Below are positions 1-6,900 of a DNA stretch of 17,643 bases, piece by piece. The notes under the pieces were generated by a model, which did not search any database, had not been told where the DNA came from, and worked only from the letters and a program-made list of their open reading frames with translations. Source of the DNA: Scatosoma sp045632265 (GTDB taxonomy: Bacteria; Bacillota; Clostridia; Christensenellales; Borkfalkiaceae). How positions within the stretch are numbered: position 1 is the first letter of the stretch; every line of letters begins with the position of its first letter. The translations under genes and the position numbers were made by a program. The DNA is taken from positions 1-17,643 of the forward strand of contig JAZQWG010000020.1 of assembly GCA_045632265.1 (NCBI GenBank), given 5' to 3'.

Positions 1-485
1 AAAAATGCTCGTTCGTATTCCAAGACGCTCGCTTGTTGCCCTACTTGACGGTGGAAGAAAACTTGCGCTACGTTGGGGGGGGAGAAACAAGGATAAACGA
101 AGCGTTGGAAAAAGCGGAAATTGCGCATTTGAAAACGCAAAAGGCAAACACCCTTTCGGGTGGCGAAAAACAACGTGTTTCCTTTGCCCGTGCCTTTGCA
201 ACGCAAGCGGACGTAATGTTGCTTGACGAGCCTTTCTCGTCCCTTGATACGGCGCTTAAAATTCGTCTTTGGAAGACGTTTGCTTCCCTTTGGGAAGATA
301 ACAAATGCACGGCGGTGCTCGTCACGCACGATTTAGAAGAAGCGTGGGCGCTCGGGCATAGAATTCTCGTGATAGAAAAGGGGAAGATTGCTTTGGATAT
401 TCGTCCAACGAGAAGCGTTTATCCCACGCCGTATGGGGAAAACTCGAAAGAAAAAACGGAATTTATTAACAAAATATTGCAATAA
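1..485 (+). CDS. ABC transporter ATP-binding protein, 3' part (SsuB/TauB-like importer ATPase)
   Basis: The gene runs in from the left edge; 160 residues are visible in the frame starting at base 3, so the Walker A part is missing. Visible in order are the Q-loop region (FVFQDARLLPYLTVEENL), the ABC signature (LSGGEKQRVSFARA), Walker B (VMLLDEPFSSLD) and the H-loop (VLVTHDLEEAW). The Q-loop wording with 'RLLP-LTV-ENL' is typical of the nitrate/sulfonate/taurine or thiamine-precursor importer ATPases. This is the cytoplasmic energising subunit of an importer; the permease and binding protein would lie to the left. The substrate cannot be told from this fragment. An ATG-like start inside the visible part is not the real start, because the frame is open to the edge with conserved residues before it. 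The gene ends 5 nt before a terminator stem. A run of eight G at 75-82 does not break the frame. Confidence 0.93.
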   Translation, partial: KCSFVFQDARLLPYLTVEENLRYVGGGETRINEALEKAEIAHLKTQKANTLSGGEKQRVSFARAFATQADVMLLDEPFSSLDTALKIRLWKTFASLWEDNKCTAVLVTHDLEEAWALGHRILVIEKGKIALDIRPTRSVYPTPYGENSKEKTEFINKILQ

Positions 486-522
486 AAAAGCGGAGCGGTT
501 GTCGCTCCGTTTTTGTTTTTTT
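485..522. terminator. Bidirectional intrinsic terminator between convergent genes
   Basis: The 7-bp stem CGGAGCG (491-497) / CGCTCCG (503-509) has loop GTTGT. It is followed on the + strand by T5-G-T7 and preceded by an A-run, so the same hairpin has a U-tract in both directions. It serves the ABC gene (+) and the XRE gene (-), whose stop codon lies in the T-tract. An identical 30-nt copy lies at 1068-1097. Confidence 0.88.
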
Positions 523-733
523 AATATTCTTTTCTTCCACACAATTCATCAATGGTGACATCGAAGAAATCTGCGATTTTCCAACATTCGATAATGCTCG
601 GCTCGTTCAAGCCTTGTTCCCAACGGGACAAATTAGCTTGACTTGTGCCGAGTTCTTTTGCAAGTTGTCGTTGTGATAAATTTGCAAGCTTACGCAATTC
701 TGCTATTTTGTTGTCCTTAAATGTATATTCCAT
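521..733 (-). CDS. XRE-family helix-turn-helix repressor, 70 aa
   Basis: This is a small DNA-binding regulator consisting of almost nothing but a Cro/CI-type helix-turn-helix domain. Residues about 9-63 hold the pattern IAELRKLANLSQRQLAKELG followed by TSQANLSRWEQG, where the 'SQANLSRWEQG' recognition helix and the later 'PSIIECWKIADFFDVTIDEL' helices are typical of the family. It is divergent from the small membrane protein gene at 829. The 95-bp gap between them holds two ATACA-N4-TGTAT sites, one at its own start region and one inside the neighbour's promoter. The likely role is repression of the membrane protein gene and of itself. The inducing signal is unknown; there is no ligand domain. 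Confidence 0.93.
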   Translation of the reverse strand: MEYTFKDNKIAELRKLANLSQRQLAKELGTSQANLSRWEQGLNEPSIIECWKIADFFDVTIDELCGRKEY

Positions 734-744
734 GAAAATATTAT

Positions 745-758
745 ATACAAAAATGTAT
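745..758. promoter_or_regulatory. Operator O1, ATACA-N4-TGTAT
   Basis: The inverted repeat ATACAaaaaTGTAT lies 12 bp upstream of the XRE start codon. It overlaps the last base of a candidate -10 for the XRE gene (TATAAT on the minus strand, + positions 740-745). Its arms equal those of the second site at 774-787. Binding by the divergent XRE protein is inferred from position and symmetry. Confidence 0.7.
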
Positions 759-766
759 CAAAATAC

Positions 767-795
767 TTGACATATACAAATTTGTATCATATAAT
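767..795 (+). promoter_or_regulatory. Consensus sigma-70/A promoter of the small membrane protein gene
   Basis: TTGACA at 767-772 and TATAAT at 790-795 are both perfect consensus hexamers, with a 17-bp spacer. Transcription should start near 802, giving a short leader before the GGAGG ribosome binding site. The spacer contains the palindromic operator 774-787, so a bound repressor would block RNA polymerase directly. Confidence 0.88.
774..787. promoter_or_regulatory. Operator O2, perfect palindrome ATACAAATTTGTAT
   Basis: This perfect 14-bp palindrome sits between the -35 and -10 of the promoter at 767-795. Its arms are shared with the site at 745-758. The centres of the two sites are 29 bp apart, close to three helical turns, which would place two repressor dimers on roughly the same DNA face. 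Confidence 0.78.
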
Positions 796-828
796 AAAAC
801 TACAAAATATTTTTTGGAGGTATTTCAA

Positions 829-1056
829 ATGGACAACAATAAAGTGGTGCGTTTCTTATTGACGTTTTTCTTGGGTTGGATAGGGAGTGTAATTATCAAT
901 CGTACGTCGTTGAAGCCTGATGGTTATCGTTCGCGTAGTTGGGCTTATTTCTTCCTTACGCTTGTGACGTTTGGTATTTACGGCTTGGTGGCAAGCATTT
1001 GCAACTTGACGTTTGACCCTAAAAATGATAGAAACATCGGGTACAGAGAAGAATAA
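829..1056 (+). CDS. Small two-helix membrane protein, TM2-like, 75 aa
   Basis: The start ATG at 829 is chosen because GGAGG at 816-820 lies 8 nt upstream; an upstream TTG in frame has no such site. There are two hydrophobic segments, residues about 8-24 (FLLTFFLGWIGSVII) and 40-60 (YFFLTLVTFGIYGLVAS). A short basic loop rich in R, K and S joins them, and the tail is polar (DPKNDRNIGYREE). The GWIG turn and the two-helix hairpin resemble the TM2-domain family of small bacterial membrane proteins, whose role is mostly unknown. It has its own strong promoter under apparent control of the divergent XRE regulator, and it ends in a terminator, so it is a single-gene transcript. The function is not known. 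Confidence 0.85.
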   Translation: MDNNKVVRFLLTFFLGWIGSVIINRTSLKPDGYRSRSWAYFFLTLVTFGIYGLVASICNLTFDPKNDRNIGYREE

Positions 1057-1067
1057 TTGAATAACCC

Positions 1068-1099
1068 AAAAAGCGGAGCGGTTGTCGCTCCGTTTTTTT
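1068..1099 (+). terminator. Intrinsic terminator, second copy of the 485-514 hairpin
   Basis: The stem CGGAGCG (1074-1080) / CGCTCCG (1086-1092), loop GTTGT and a T7 tract follow the small membrane protein gene. Bases 1068-1097 are identical to 485-514, including the A-run before the stem. Confidence 0.9.
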
Positions 1100-1144
1100 G
1101 TGTAAAAAAGTTGGGGTGAAATTGCGATTTGCAAGGTCAAGCGT

Positions 1145-1173
1145 TTGACAATAGTAAAAAACTGCGTTATAAT
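1145..1173 (+). promoter_or_regulatory. Promoter of the nfnAB operon
   Basis: TTGACA at 1145-1150 and TATAAT at 1168-1173 are perfect consensus with a 17-bp spacer. The start site is expected near 1180, about 30 nt before the nfnA ATG. The AGGAG at 1193-1197 is 12 nt from the ATG, a rather long spacing. Confidence 0.87.
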
Positions 1174-1189
1174 ACTCTATGAGAGTATT
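1171..1189. promoter_or_regulatory. Inverted repeat over the nfnAB start site (candidate operator)
   Basis: AATACTC (1171-1177) and GAGTATT (1183-1189) are perfect 7-bp arms around TATGA. The repeat overlaps the end of the -10 box and the predicted start site, a classic position for repressor control. The regulator is not identifiable here. A hairpin at the 5' end of the mRNA is an alternative, but only part of the repeat would be transcribed. Confidence 0.55.
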
Positions 1190-1209
1190 TTTAGGAGAAA
1201 GTTTGCGTT

Positions 1210-2052
1210 ATGTATCAAATCGTAAGCAAAAAAGCGTTAAACCCCACCGTCACGCAAATGGAAATTCTTGCGCCCTTCGTGGCGAAGAAAGCGCTTCCCG
1301 GGCAATTTATTATTTTGCGTGTGGACGAAGACGGCGAACGTATCCCCCTTACTATTGCAGGATATGATAGAGAAAAGGGCACGGTGACGATTATTTTCCA
1401 AATCGTTGGCGGTTCGACGGAAAGATTGAATCATAAAAACGAAGGGGATTTCCTTCCCGATTTCGTTGGCCCTTTGGGCAAGGCTACCCACACGCAAGGC
1501 TTGAAAAAAGTTTGCGTTGTAGGCGGCGGCGTTGGTTGCGCTATTGCGCTTCCCGTTGCTCGTGCGCTCCATGAACAAGGCGCAAAAGTGACGTCTATCG
1601 TTGGGTTTAGAAATAAAGATCTCGTTATTTTGGAAGACGAATTTAAGGCGGCTTCCGACGAGTTTATTATGATGACGGACGACGGCAGTTACGGCAGACA
1701 AGGCAACGTGACGATTCCTTTGAAAGAAATGCTTGAAAAGGGCGAAACGTTTGACGAAGTGATTACGATAGGCCCGCTTATCATGATGAAATTCGTATGC
1801 CTTACGACAAAGTCGTACGGTGTAAAAACGATTGCGAGCATGAACCCGATTATGATCGACGGCACGGGCATGTGCGGCGGCTGTCGTTTGACGGTTGGCG
1901 GCGAAATGAAATTTGCTTGTGTGGACGGCCCCGAATTCGACGGCCACGAAATTGATTTCGACGAAGCGATGAGCCGTTCTCGTATGTATTCCGATTTTGA
2001 ATTACACGAAAGAGAAGCTGCGTGCAACCTGTTCAAACAGGAGGTGAAATAA
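1210..2052 (+). CDS. nfnA: NfnA: ferredoxin-NADP+ oxidoreductase small subunit (FAD/NAD, 2Fe-2S)
   Basis: This 280-residue protein has the usual length of NfnA, also annotated as sulfide dehydrogenase or ferredoxin-NADP reductase subunit alpha. The N-terminal ferredoxin-reductase-like barrel carries the flavin motif RIPLTIA (44-50). The nucleotide-binding part has VVGGGVGCAIALPVARAL (103-120). The C-terminal iron-sulfur motif DGTGMCGGCR with C222, C225 and C237 plus D218 fits the three-Cys, one-Asp 2Fe-2S site described for NfnA. With NfnB it forms the cytoplasmic flavin-based bifurcating enzyme that couples NADH and reduced ferredoxin oxidation to NADP+ reduction. It is the first gene of a two-gene operon and its 3' end carries the ribosome binding site of nfnB. 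The family also contains the electron-transfer subunit of dihydroorotate dehydrogenase (PyrK), but the NfnB neighbour decides for NfnA. Confidence 0.92.
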   Translation: MYQIVSKKALNPTVTQMEILAPFVAKKALPGQFIILRVDEDGERIPLTIAGYDREKGTVTIIFQIVGGSTERLNHKNEGDFLPDFVGPLGKATHTQGLKKVCVVGGGVGCAIALPVARALHEQGAKVTSIVGFRNKDLVILEDEFKAASDEFIMMTDDGSYGRQGNVTIPLKEMLEKGETFDEVITIGPLIMMKFVCLTTKSYGVKTIASMNPIMIDGTGMCGGCRLTVGGEMKFACVDGPEFDGHEIDFDEAMSRSRMYSDFELHEREAACNLFKQEVK

Positions 2053-2053
2053 G

Positions 2054-3475
2054 ATGGCGCTTTTTAATATGTCACCCAAGAAAAACGAAATGCCTACGCA
2101 AGACCCGTTGGTTAGAAACGGCAATTTCGACGAAGTAGCACTCGGCTACACGCAAGAACAAGCGATTGACGAAGCAAAGCGTTGTATTCGTTGCAAACAC
2201 CGTCCTTGCGTTTCAGCTTGTCCCGTTAATATCGATATCCCCGAATTTATTGCAAAAGTAGCGGAAGGGGATTTTGAAGGCGCTTATCAAATTATTGCAA
2301 AAGACTCGTCTTTGCCCGCTGTTTGCGGCAGAGTTTGCCCCCAAGAAAATCAATGCGAAGGCAAATGTACCCGTGGTATAAAAGCAGGTTGCGAAGCGGT
2401 TGGTATCGGTAGATTAGAGCGTTTCGTTGCCGACTGGCACAACGCCAACAGCCAAGAAAAAGTGGTAAAGCCCACCCCCAACGGACATAAAGTTGCGGTG
2501 GTAGGAAGTGGCCCTGCAGGCTTGGCATGTGCAGGCGATTTGGCGAAAATGGGCTATGACGTCACCGTTTTCGAGGCATTACACGTGGCTGGCGGCGTGC
2601 TTGTTTACGGTATTCCCGAATTCCGTTTGCCCAAAGCTATCGTGAAAAAAGAAGTGGACAACTTGAAAGCGCTTGGCGTAAAAGTGGAAACGAACATGGT
2701 TATCGGCCGTGTTATTACAATTGAAGAATTGAAGGGCGAATACGGTTTTGACGCCGTGTTTATCGGCTCGGGCGCGGGCTTGCCTAAATTTATGAATATT
2801 CCCGGTGAAAGCTTGAAGGGCGTATATTCGGCAAACGAATTTTTAACCCGTTCCAACCTTATGAAAGCGTATAAAGCGGATAGCCATACCCCCATCCAAC
2901 ACGGCAAATGCGTGGCGGTTGTAGGCGGCGGCAACGTTGCAATGGACGCTGCTCGTACGGCAAAGCGTTTGGGTGCGGAAGTACATATCGTATATCGCCG
3001 TAGCGAAGACGAACTTCCCGCAAGAAAGGAAGAAATCGAACACGCAAAAGAAGAAGGTATCATCTTCGATTTGCTTACCAACCCCACGAAAATTTTGGCA
3101 ACGGAAACCACCGATCCTCGTGATCCTTCCTTTGGCTGGGTGAACGGAATCGAGTGCGTGCGTATGGAACTTGGTGAACCGGATGCAAGCGGCAGACGTT
3201 CTCCTATTGAAGTGAAAGGGAGCGAATTCGTTATCCCCGTAGATTGCGTTATCATGTCGCTTGGCACGTCGCCTAACCCCTTGTTGAAGGCAACGACGCC
3301 CGGGCTTGAAACGCTTCGTCGTGGCGAAATAGCGGTGGACGAAGTGGGCAAAACATCGATGGAAGGCGTGTACTGTGGCGGCGATGCGGCAACGGGCGCG
3401 GCAACGGTAATCAAGGCGATGGGCGCAGGTAAAATTGCGGCAAAAGCCATCGACGAATATATCAAAAATAAATAA
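2054..3475 (+). CDS. nfnB: NfnB: ferredoxin-NADP+ oxidoreductase large subunit (GltA/GltD-like)
   Basis: This 473-residue protein is slightly longer than typical NfnB. The N-terminal cluster-binding domain has C44-x2-C47-x4-C52-x3-C56 and a second set C91, C95, C101, C105, expected to hold two 4Fe-4S clusters. The FAD site is VAVVGSGPAGLACAGDLAKM (148-167) and the NADPH site VAVVGGGNVAMDAARTAKRL (287-306), ending with the FAD-contacting GGDAATGAATVIKAMGAGK (442-460). Automatic pipelines often call this family 'NADPH-dependent glutamate synthase small chain', but no glutamate synthase large subunit is here. The directly upstream nfnA makes the Nfn complex the better reading. The start ATG is 1 nt after the nfnA stop, with AGGAGGTG at 2039-2046, so translation is coupled. 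The operon ends at the terminator at 3497-3527. Confidence 0.93.
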   Translation: MALFNMSPKKNEMPTQDPLVRNGNFDEVALGYTQEQAIDEAKRCIRCKHRPCVSACPVNIDIPEFIAKVAEGDFEGAYQIIAKDSSLPAVCGRVCPQENQCEGKCTRGIKAGCEAVGIGRLERFVADWHNANSQEKVVKPTPNGHKVAVVGSGPAGLACAGDLAKMGYDVTVFEALHVAGGVLVYGIPEFRLPKAIVKKEVDNLKALGVKVETNMVIGRVITIEELKGEYGFDAVFIGSGAGLPKFMNIPGESLKGVYSANEFLTRSNLMKAYKADSHTPIQHGKCVAVVGGGNVAMDAARTAKRLGAEVHIVYRRSEDELPARKEEIEHAKEEGIIFDLLTNPTKILATETTDPRDPSFGWVNGIECVRMELGEPDASGRRSPIEVKGSEFVIPVDCVIMSLGTSPNPLLKATTPGLETLRRGEIAVDEVGKTSMEGVYCGGDAATGAATVIKAMGAGKIAAKAIDEYIKNK

Positions 3476-3496
3476 CTTTTCATCCTAAAAACATAT

Positions 3497-3527
3497 AAAA
3501 GAGTGCGAGAAAACGCACTCTTTTTTT
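3497..3527 (+). terminator. Intrinsic terminator of nfnAB
   Basis: The 7-bp stem GAGTGCG (3501-3507) / CGCACTC (3514-3520) with loop AGAAAA is followed by T7 and preceded by AAAA, which extends the pairing. Confidence 0.92.
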
Positions 3528-3530
3528 CAC

Positions 3531-3722
3531 TGTTTTTACCAGTCGAGCCATCGACGTTTAACAATTTTTAATGTAAAAAATCGATTGAAATCATTTTTGT
3601 AATTTCCTTTAATAATATATATAAGGAAAGAAATTTGCTAAAAAATCCGCAAAAATAGCCACAAAAAATGGGAAAAGTGACAGATAAGTGAAAAATTGTT
3701 AAATATATGTAAATAATAGTGC
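3531..3722. other. AT-rich intergenic stretch before the giant-protein operon
   Basis: No supported gene is present. The stretch is clearly richer in A and T than its flanks. It contains a small inverted repeat GTCGA-gcca-TCGAC (3542-3555) and a longer one, TTTCCTT (3603-3609) / AAGGAAA (3623-3629), around a TA-rich centre. Either could be a regulator site for the operon starting near 3760, but nothing in the window identifies a regulator. Confidence 0.5.
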
Positions 3723-3751
3723 TGTACATGTTGAAAATATAGTGATAAAAT
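3723..3751 (+). promoter_or_regulatory. Candidate promoter of the giant-protein operon
   Basis: TGTACA (3723-3728, 4 of 6 consensus bases), a 17-bp spacer and TAAAAT (3746-3751, 5 of 6) form the best promoter found upstream of the first tiny gene. The start would be near 3758, just before the palindrome at 3768-3785. It is far weaker than the two consensus promoters elsewhere in the window, suggesting an activator or conditional expression. Confidence 0.45.
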
Positions 3752-3767
3752 ATTGCCAAGAGATGTC

Positions 3768-3785
3768 ACACCTTATATAAGGTGT
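3768..3785. promoter_or_regulatory. Perfect 18-bp palindrome ACACCTTATATAAGGTGT
   Basis: The palindrome is perfect over 18 bp and lies 29 nt upstream of the first tiny gene, at about +10 to +28 relative to the candidate promoter. It could be a repressor operator or, in RNA, a 7-bp hairpin with loop AUAU. No U-tract follows, so it is not a terminator. The second tiny gene also has a hairpin just upstream (8341-8357), which slightly favours an RNA role. Confidence 0.65.
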
Positions 3786-3814
3786 AGGAATTTATGAAGG
3801 AACAAAGGAGCTCT

Positions 3815-3934
3815 ATGGAATACGAAAAAGAATACGAAAAACCAAAGATAGAGATTATCCTTTGGCAAGACGATATAATACTTGGCCATTCCATTGACGA
3901 AGACGACGACAATTTGGAATGGGACGAATTCTAA
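3815..3934 (+). CDS. Acidic micropeptide, copy 1, 39 aa, unknown function
   Basis: This is a short gene with AGGAG at 3806-3810, 4 nt from the ATG. An in-frame ATG at 3794 would add seven residues; the 3815 start is preferred because it gives the same 39-residue length as copy 2 at 8376. The peptide has a short charged N-terminus, a core PKIEIILWQDDIILGHS (residues 10-26) and a strongly acidic end with DEDDDNLEWDEF. It has no signal peptide and no cysteine. Residues 6-39 are identical to residues 6-39 of copy 2, although about 18 of those 34 codons differ synonymously, which is strong evidence for translation and selection on the peptide. It lies directly upstream of a giant secreted protein. 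The pattern P-x-I-E-I-I followed by D-I-I-x2-S recalls, from memory, small clostridial ORFs found next to surface proteins; this was not checked. RiPP precursor, secretion helper or regulatory peptide are all open. Confidence 0.85.
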   Translation: MEYEKEYEKPKIEIILWQDDIILGHSIDEDDDNLEWDEF

Positions 3935-3937
3935 ACC

Positions 3938-3961
3938 GCTGTGAAAAAGGTTTTTTACGGC
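3938..3961 (+). other. Hairpin between micropeptide 1 and giant gene 1
   Basis: GCTGTGAAAAA pairs with TTTTTTACGGC around a GG centre, giving about ten pairs including two G-U. It begins 4 nt after the stop codon of the peptide gene. It is A/U-rich in the middle and no U-tract follows, so it is not a normal terminator; it may limit readthrough or mark an RNA processing site. Confidence 0.55.
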
Positions 3962-3995
3962 ACGATTTTCTTGGAAAGAGAGAGGGGTTTTTAAT

Positions 3996-6900
3996 ATGAA
4001 ACGTATTAAGAAATGGATGTATGGATTGATTACGCTGTGCGTGGCTTGTTTGTGCCTTGGCATAGTGTCGATTGGCAAGCAGTCAACGCAAGACGTGACG
4101 GCTTCCGCTGCTTTCGCTTCGTCTTACAGCGGTGGCAACCTGCTTGTCGACGGCGATTTCTCGTCGGGGACGTTTAACAACTGGACGGGTTGGCACGGCG
4201 ATCCTGCTAACCAACCGCGCGTGATTGAAAACGGCTCGGCAAAGTTGGCGCACGCAACGGAAAGCAGTGAAACGCTTTCCCAAAAAGTCACTTTGACAAA
4301 GGGCAAAAAATATTACTTTTCCGTAGATTTTTGGGCAGTTGGCATTGCAAACGCAACCAGCACGGGCGAAGGCTTGTATTTGGAAATTCAGCAAAGTGAC
4401 AAAACTATCGTACAAAAGAAAGGGTTTATCGGCGGTTCGTCCGTTTCTTCTTTCAATTCCAGCACGTGGGTGACTTACGTGGGCGAGTTTGTTGCAACGG
4501 ACACGAGTTATGATTTCATCGTTCGTTTCTACGGTGCAACGGGTACTGCGTACGTCGACAATCTCTACCTTGGTTTGAAACCGCTTGATTACGGCTCGAC
4601 GAGCAAATGGGTGCATTTGAGCCAAATTTCCACAAGCGATAACGGCTTGATTCCGACGGCGCAAACGACAGAGCAGATGTTTGGCGCAAACACTTCTGAT
4701 TTCGAGGCAAACAGCACGCTTACGATTACGTCCGATTTTACAAACTCGGGTGCAACTTGGGGCTTAATGGTTTATTTGTTCAAGTGGAACAATGGCACGG
4801 ACGCAGCTAACATTTTCTATAAGGCGGGCGGCGAAAATTATCCTAACGATTATGACGCCAACGCGTATAAATATTTTGAGAGCTTTTCAAATGAGGACGC
4901 TACCGCAGGGCTTTATTTCCATCAAACGGCGGGCGACTGGTTGGCGCTTGTTATGAGTAATGCCTACACGCCTTTCATTCTCGAATGTCGCAACGGGCAA
5001 ATCGTAAAGAAGACGTTCGTTATGGACACCGCTTATTTGGGTCCTGAATGCGGCGCGGTGATGAAAGGGAAAACGGAAGTAAAATTTTCCAGCGTAGATA
5101 CGTCGTCGGGCGTTGAAGTAAGTTTTTCCTTCGATGCTATTGATGCGGGCAACATTTCCCCGTCCGTGAGAACGTTGAAGATTGACAACCCCAACCTTAA
5201 AGGCGCAAGCAGTTTGTATTTGTTAAAAATTCGTGGCAACACATCGTTTAACGGCTCTTGTCCTATCAATATCACGGCACGCGCAACGAGTAATGCTGAC
5301 CAAAGCCATTGGGTTGACGGCGGCACGATGAGCTATCCCAAAGATTTTAGCGACGGCTCGTTCACGCTCGTAGGAATCGGCGATCCCCAAATGTTTACGA
5401 AAAACGGCGGTTCGCTCTACACGCAAATGTACGAGTGGATTGCGGCAAACAAAACGGCGTTCAATATGAAATATGCCGTCAACGTAGGCGACACGGTTGA
5501 TTACGCTTTGGATGCTAATCAATGGACGCTTGCGAAAAACGCGCATCAATTGTTGCAAAACGTAAATCTTCCCTACGTATTGACGATGGGCAACCACGAT
5601 TACGAAGGGTATTGGGAAATGACGACGGACGAGTATGGCAACAAAACGCAAATGCCCCGTAAGTCCGATAAATTCGATGCGACTTTCCCGTATGCAGATT
5701 ACGTATCTTGGCTTGGCTCGGCAAACTTTGGCACGCTTGATTCTACGCAATCGAAAATGCGTAATACGTGGCACAAGTTTACAAACGGCAACGATAAATA
5801 TTTGATCATCTCGCTTGAATACGGCGTGACGGCGGCAACGGTTGCACAAGCGGCGGCGGTTATCGAAGCGAACGCTGATTATAACGTTATTATTTCCACC
5901 CACTCGTATTTGAACGGCGATACGTCGTACAACAACGACGGCGCAGTCAACTTGAAGTGGGACGGCGGGCTTACGTCCGAGCAACTTTGGAATACGCTTA
6001 TCAGCAAACACTCGAATATCTTCATGGTGCTTTGCGGACATACGGACAGCTACGGCTTATCCACGAAAGTTGCGTACGGCGATGCGGGCAACCCGATTAT
6101 GCAAGTGAAGATTGACGCACAAGGTACGTTTGACGATCAAGAATCGCTTGTGGCTCTTTTCAAAATCAAGAGTACGAGCGTTCAAACGTATTACTATTCC
6201 GTTTCGAGTGGTAGATATTACAACGGTTCCAACTTCTCGATTGCGCCCGTAGTTGGCACGACGACGTCGCAAGGCGGCGGCTTTAAGTTGAACTTGGGTG
6301 AAATCGTACAAACGAGCTCGCTTATCAACATGAAAGCGCTTGACGGCGGCAAGCAATCGATTTTCGGTGCGCCTACGTCCAGCAATATGAGCGTTGCATC
6401 TATTGATGCAAACGGCAGAATTATGGCGAAAGGCTTGGGTACGACGACGATTACCTACACCTTAAGCGGCCGTGGTGATTCGTCCATTTCTTCGGGTGTT
6501 TTGACAACGTACACGACGACGATTGAAGTCGTTTGTCCACACGTTATCGGGGATACGAACGGCGACCATAGATGTGAAACTTGCGGCTTGGTTATCACCG
6601 ACCACGTGTTTGATCAAAAGGTGGCTTCGGAAACGTACGTGAAGGCTTGGGCAACTTGCTTCACACCCGATATCTTCTATTACAGCTGTGCGTGCGGCGC
6701 GAAGGGTACGCAAACGTTTGAAAGCGGTGCGGTTCTCGACCACGAATTTACAAGAAAAGTGGTGGAAGATGCGTTCAAAAAGAGCGATGCAACGTGCACG
6801 TCGCCAGCCTTGTATTATTACAGCTGTATTTGCGGCACGGCGGGCAGCGAAACCTTTACGGTAGGCGATGCGGGTACGCACTATGATGCGAATAGCGATC

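Noticed and set aside
75..82. Run of eight G in the ABC ATPase gene as a possible frameshift
   Set aside because: The same frame carries conserved ATPase motifs on both sides of the run.
3568..3759. A 63-codon hydrophobic frame on the minus strand in the AT-rich gap
   Set aside because: It starts with TTG and has only a marginal ribosome binding site. The hydrophobic content follows from the A/T-rich DNA, and it overlaps the candidate promoter of the plus-strand operon.
3794..3814. ATG at 3794 as the start of micropeptide 1
   Set aside because: It is in frame and would add seven residues, but the AGGAG lies between it and the ATG at 3815. Only the 3815 start gives the same 39-residue length as copy 2.
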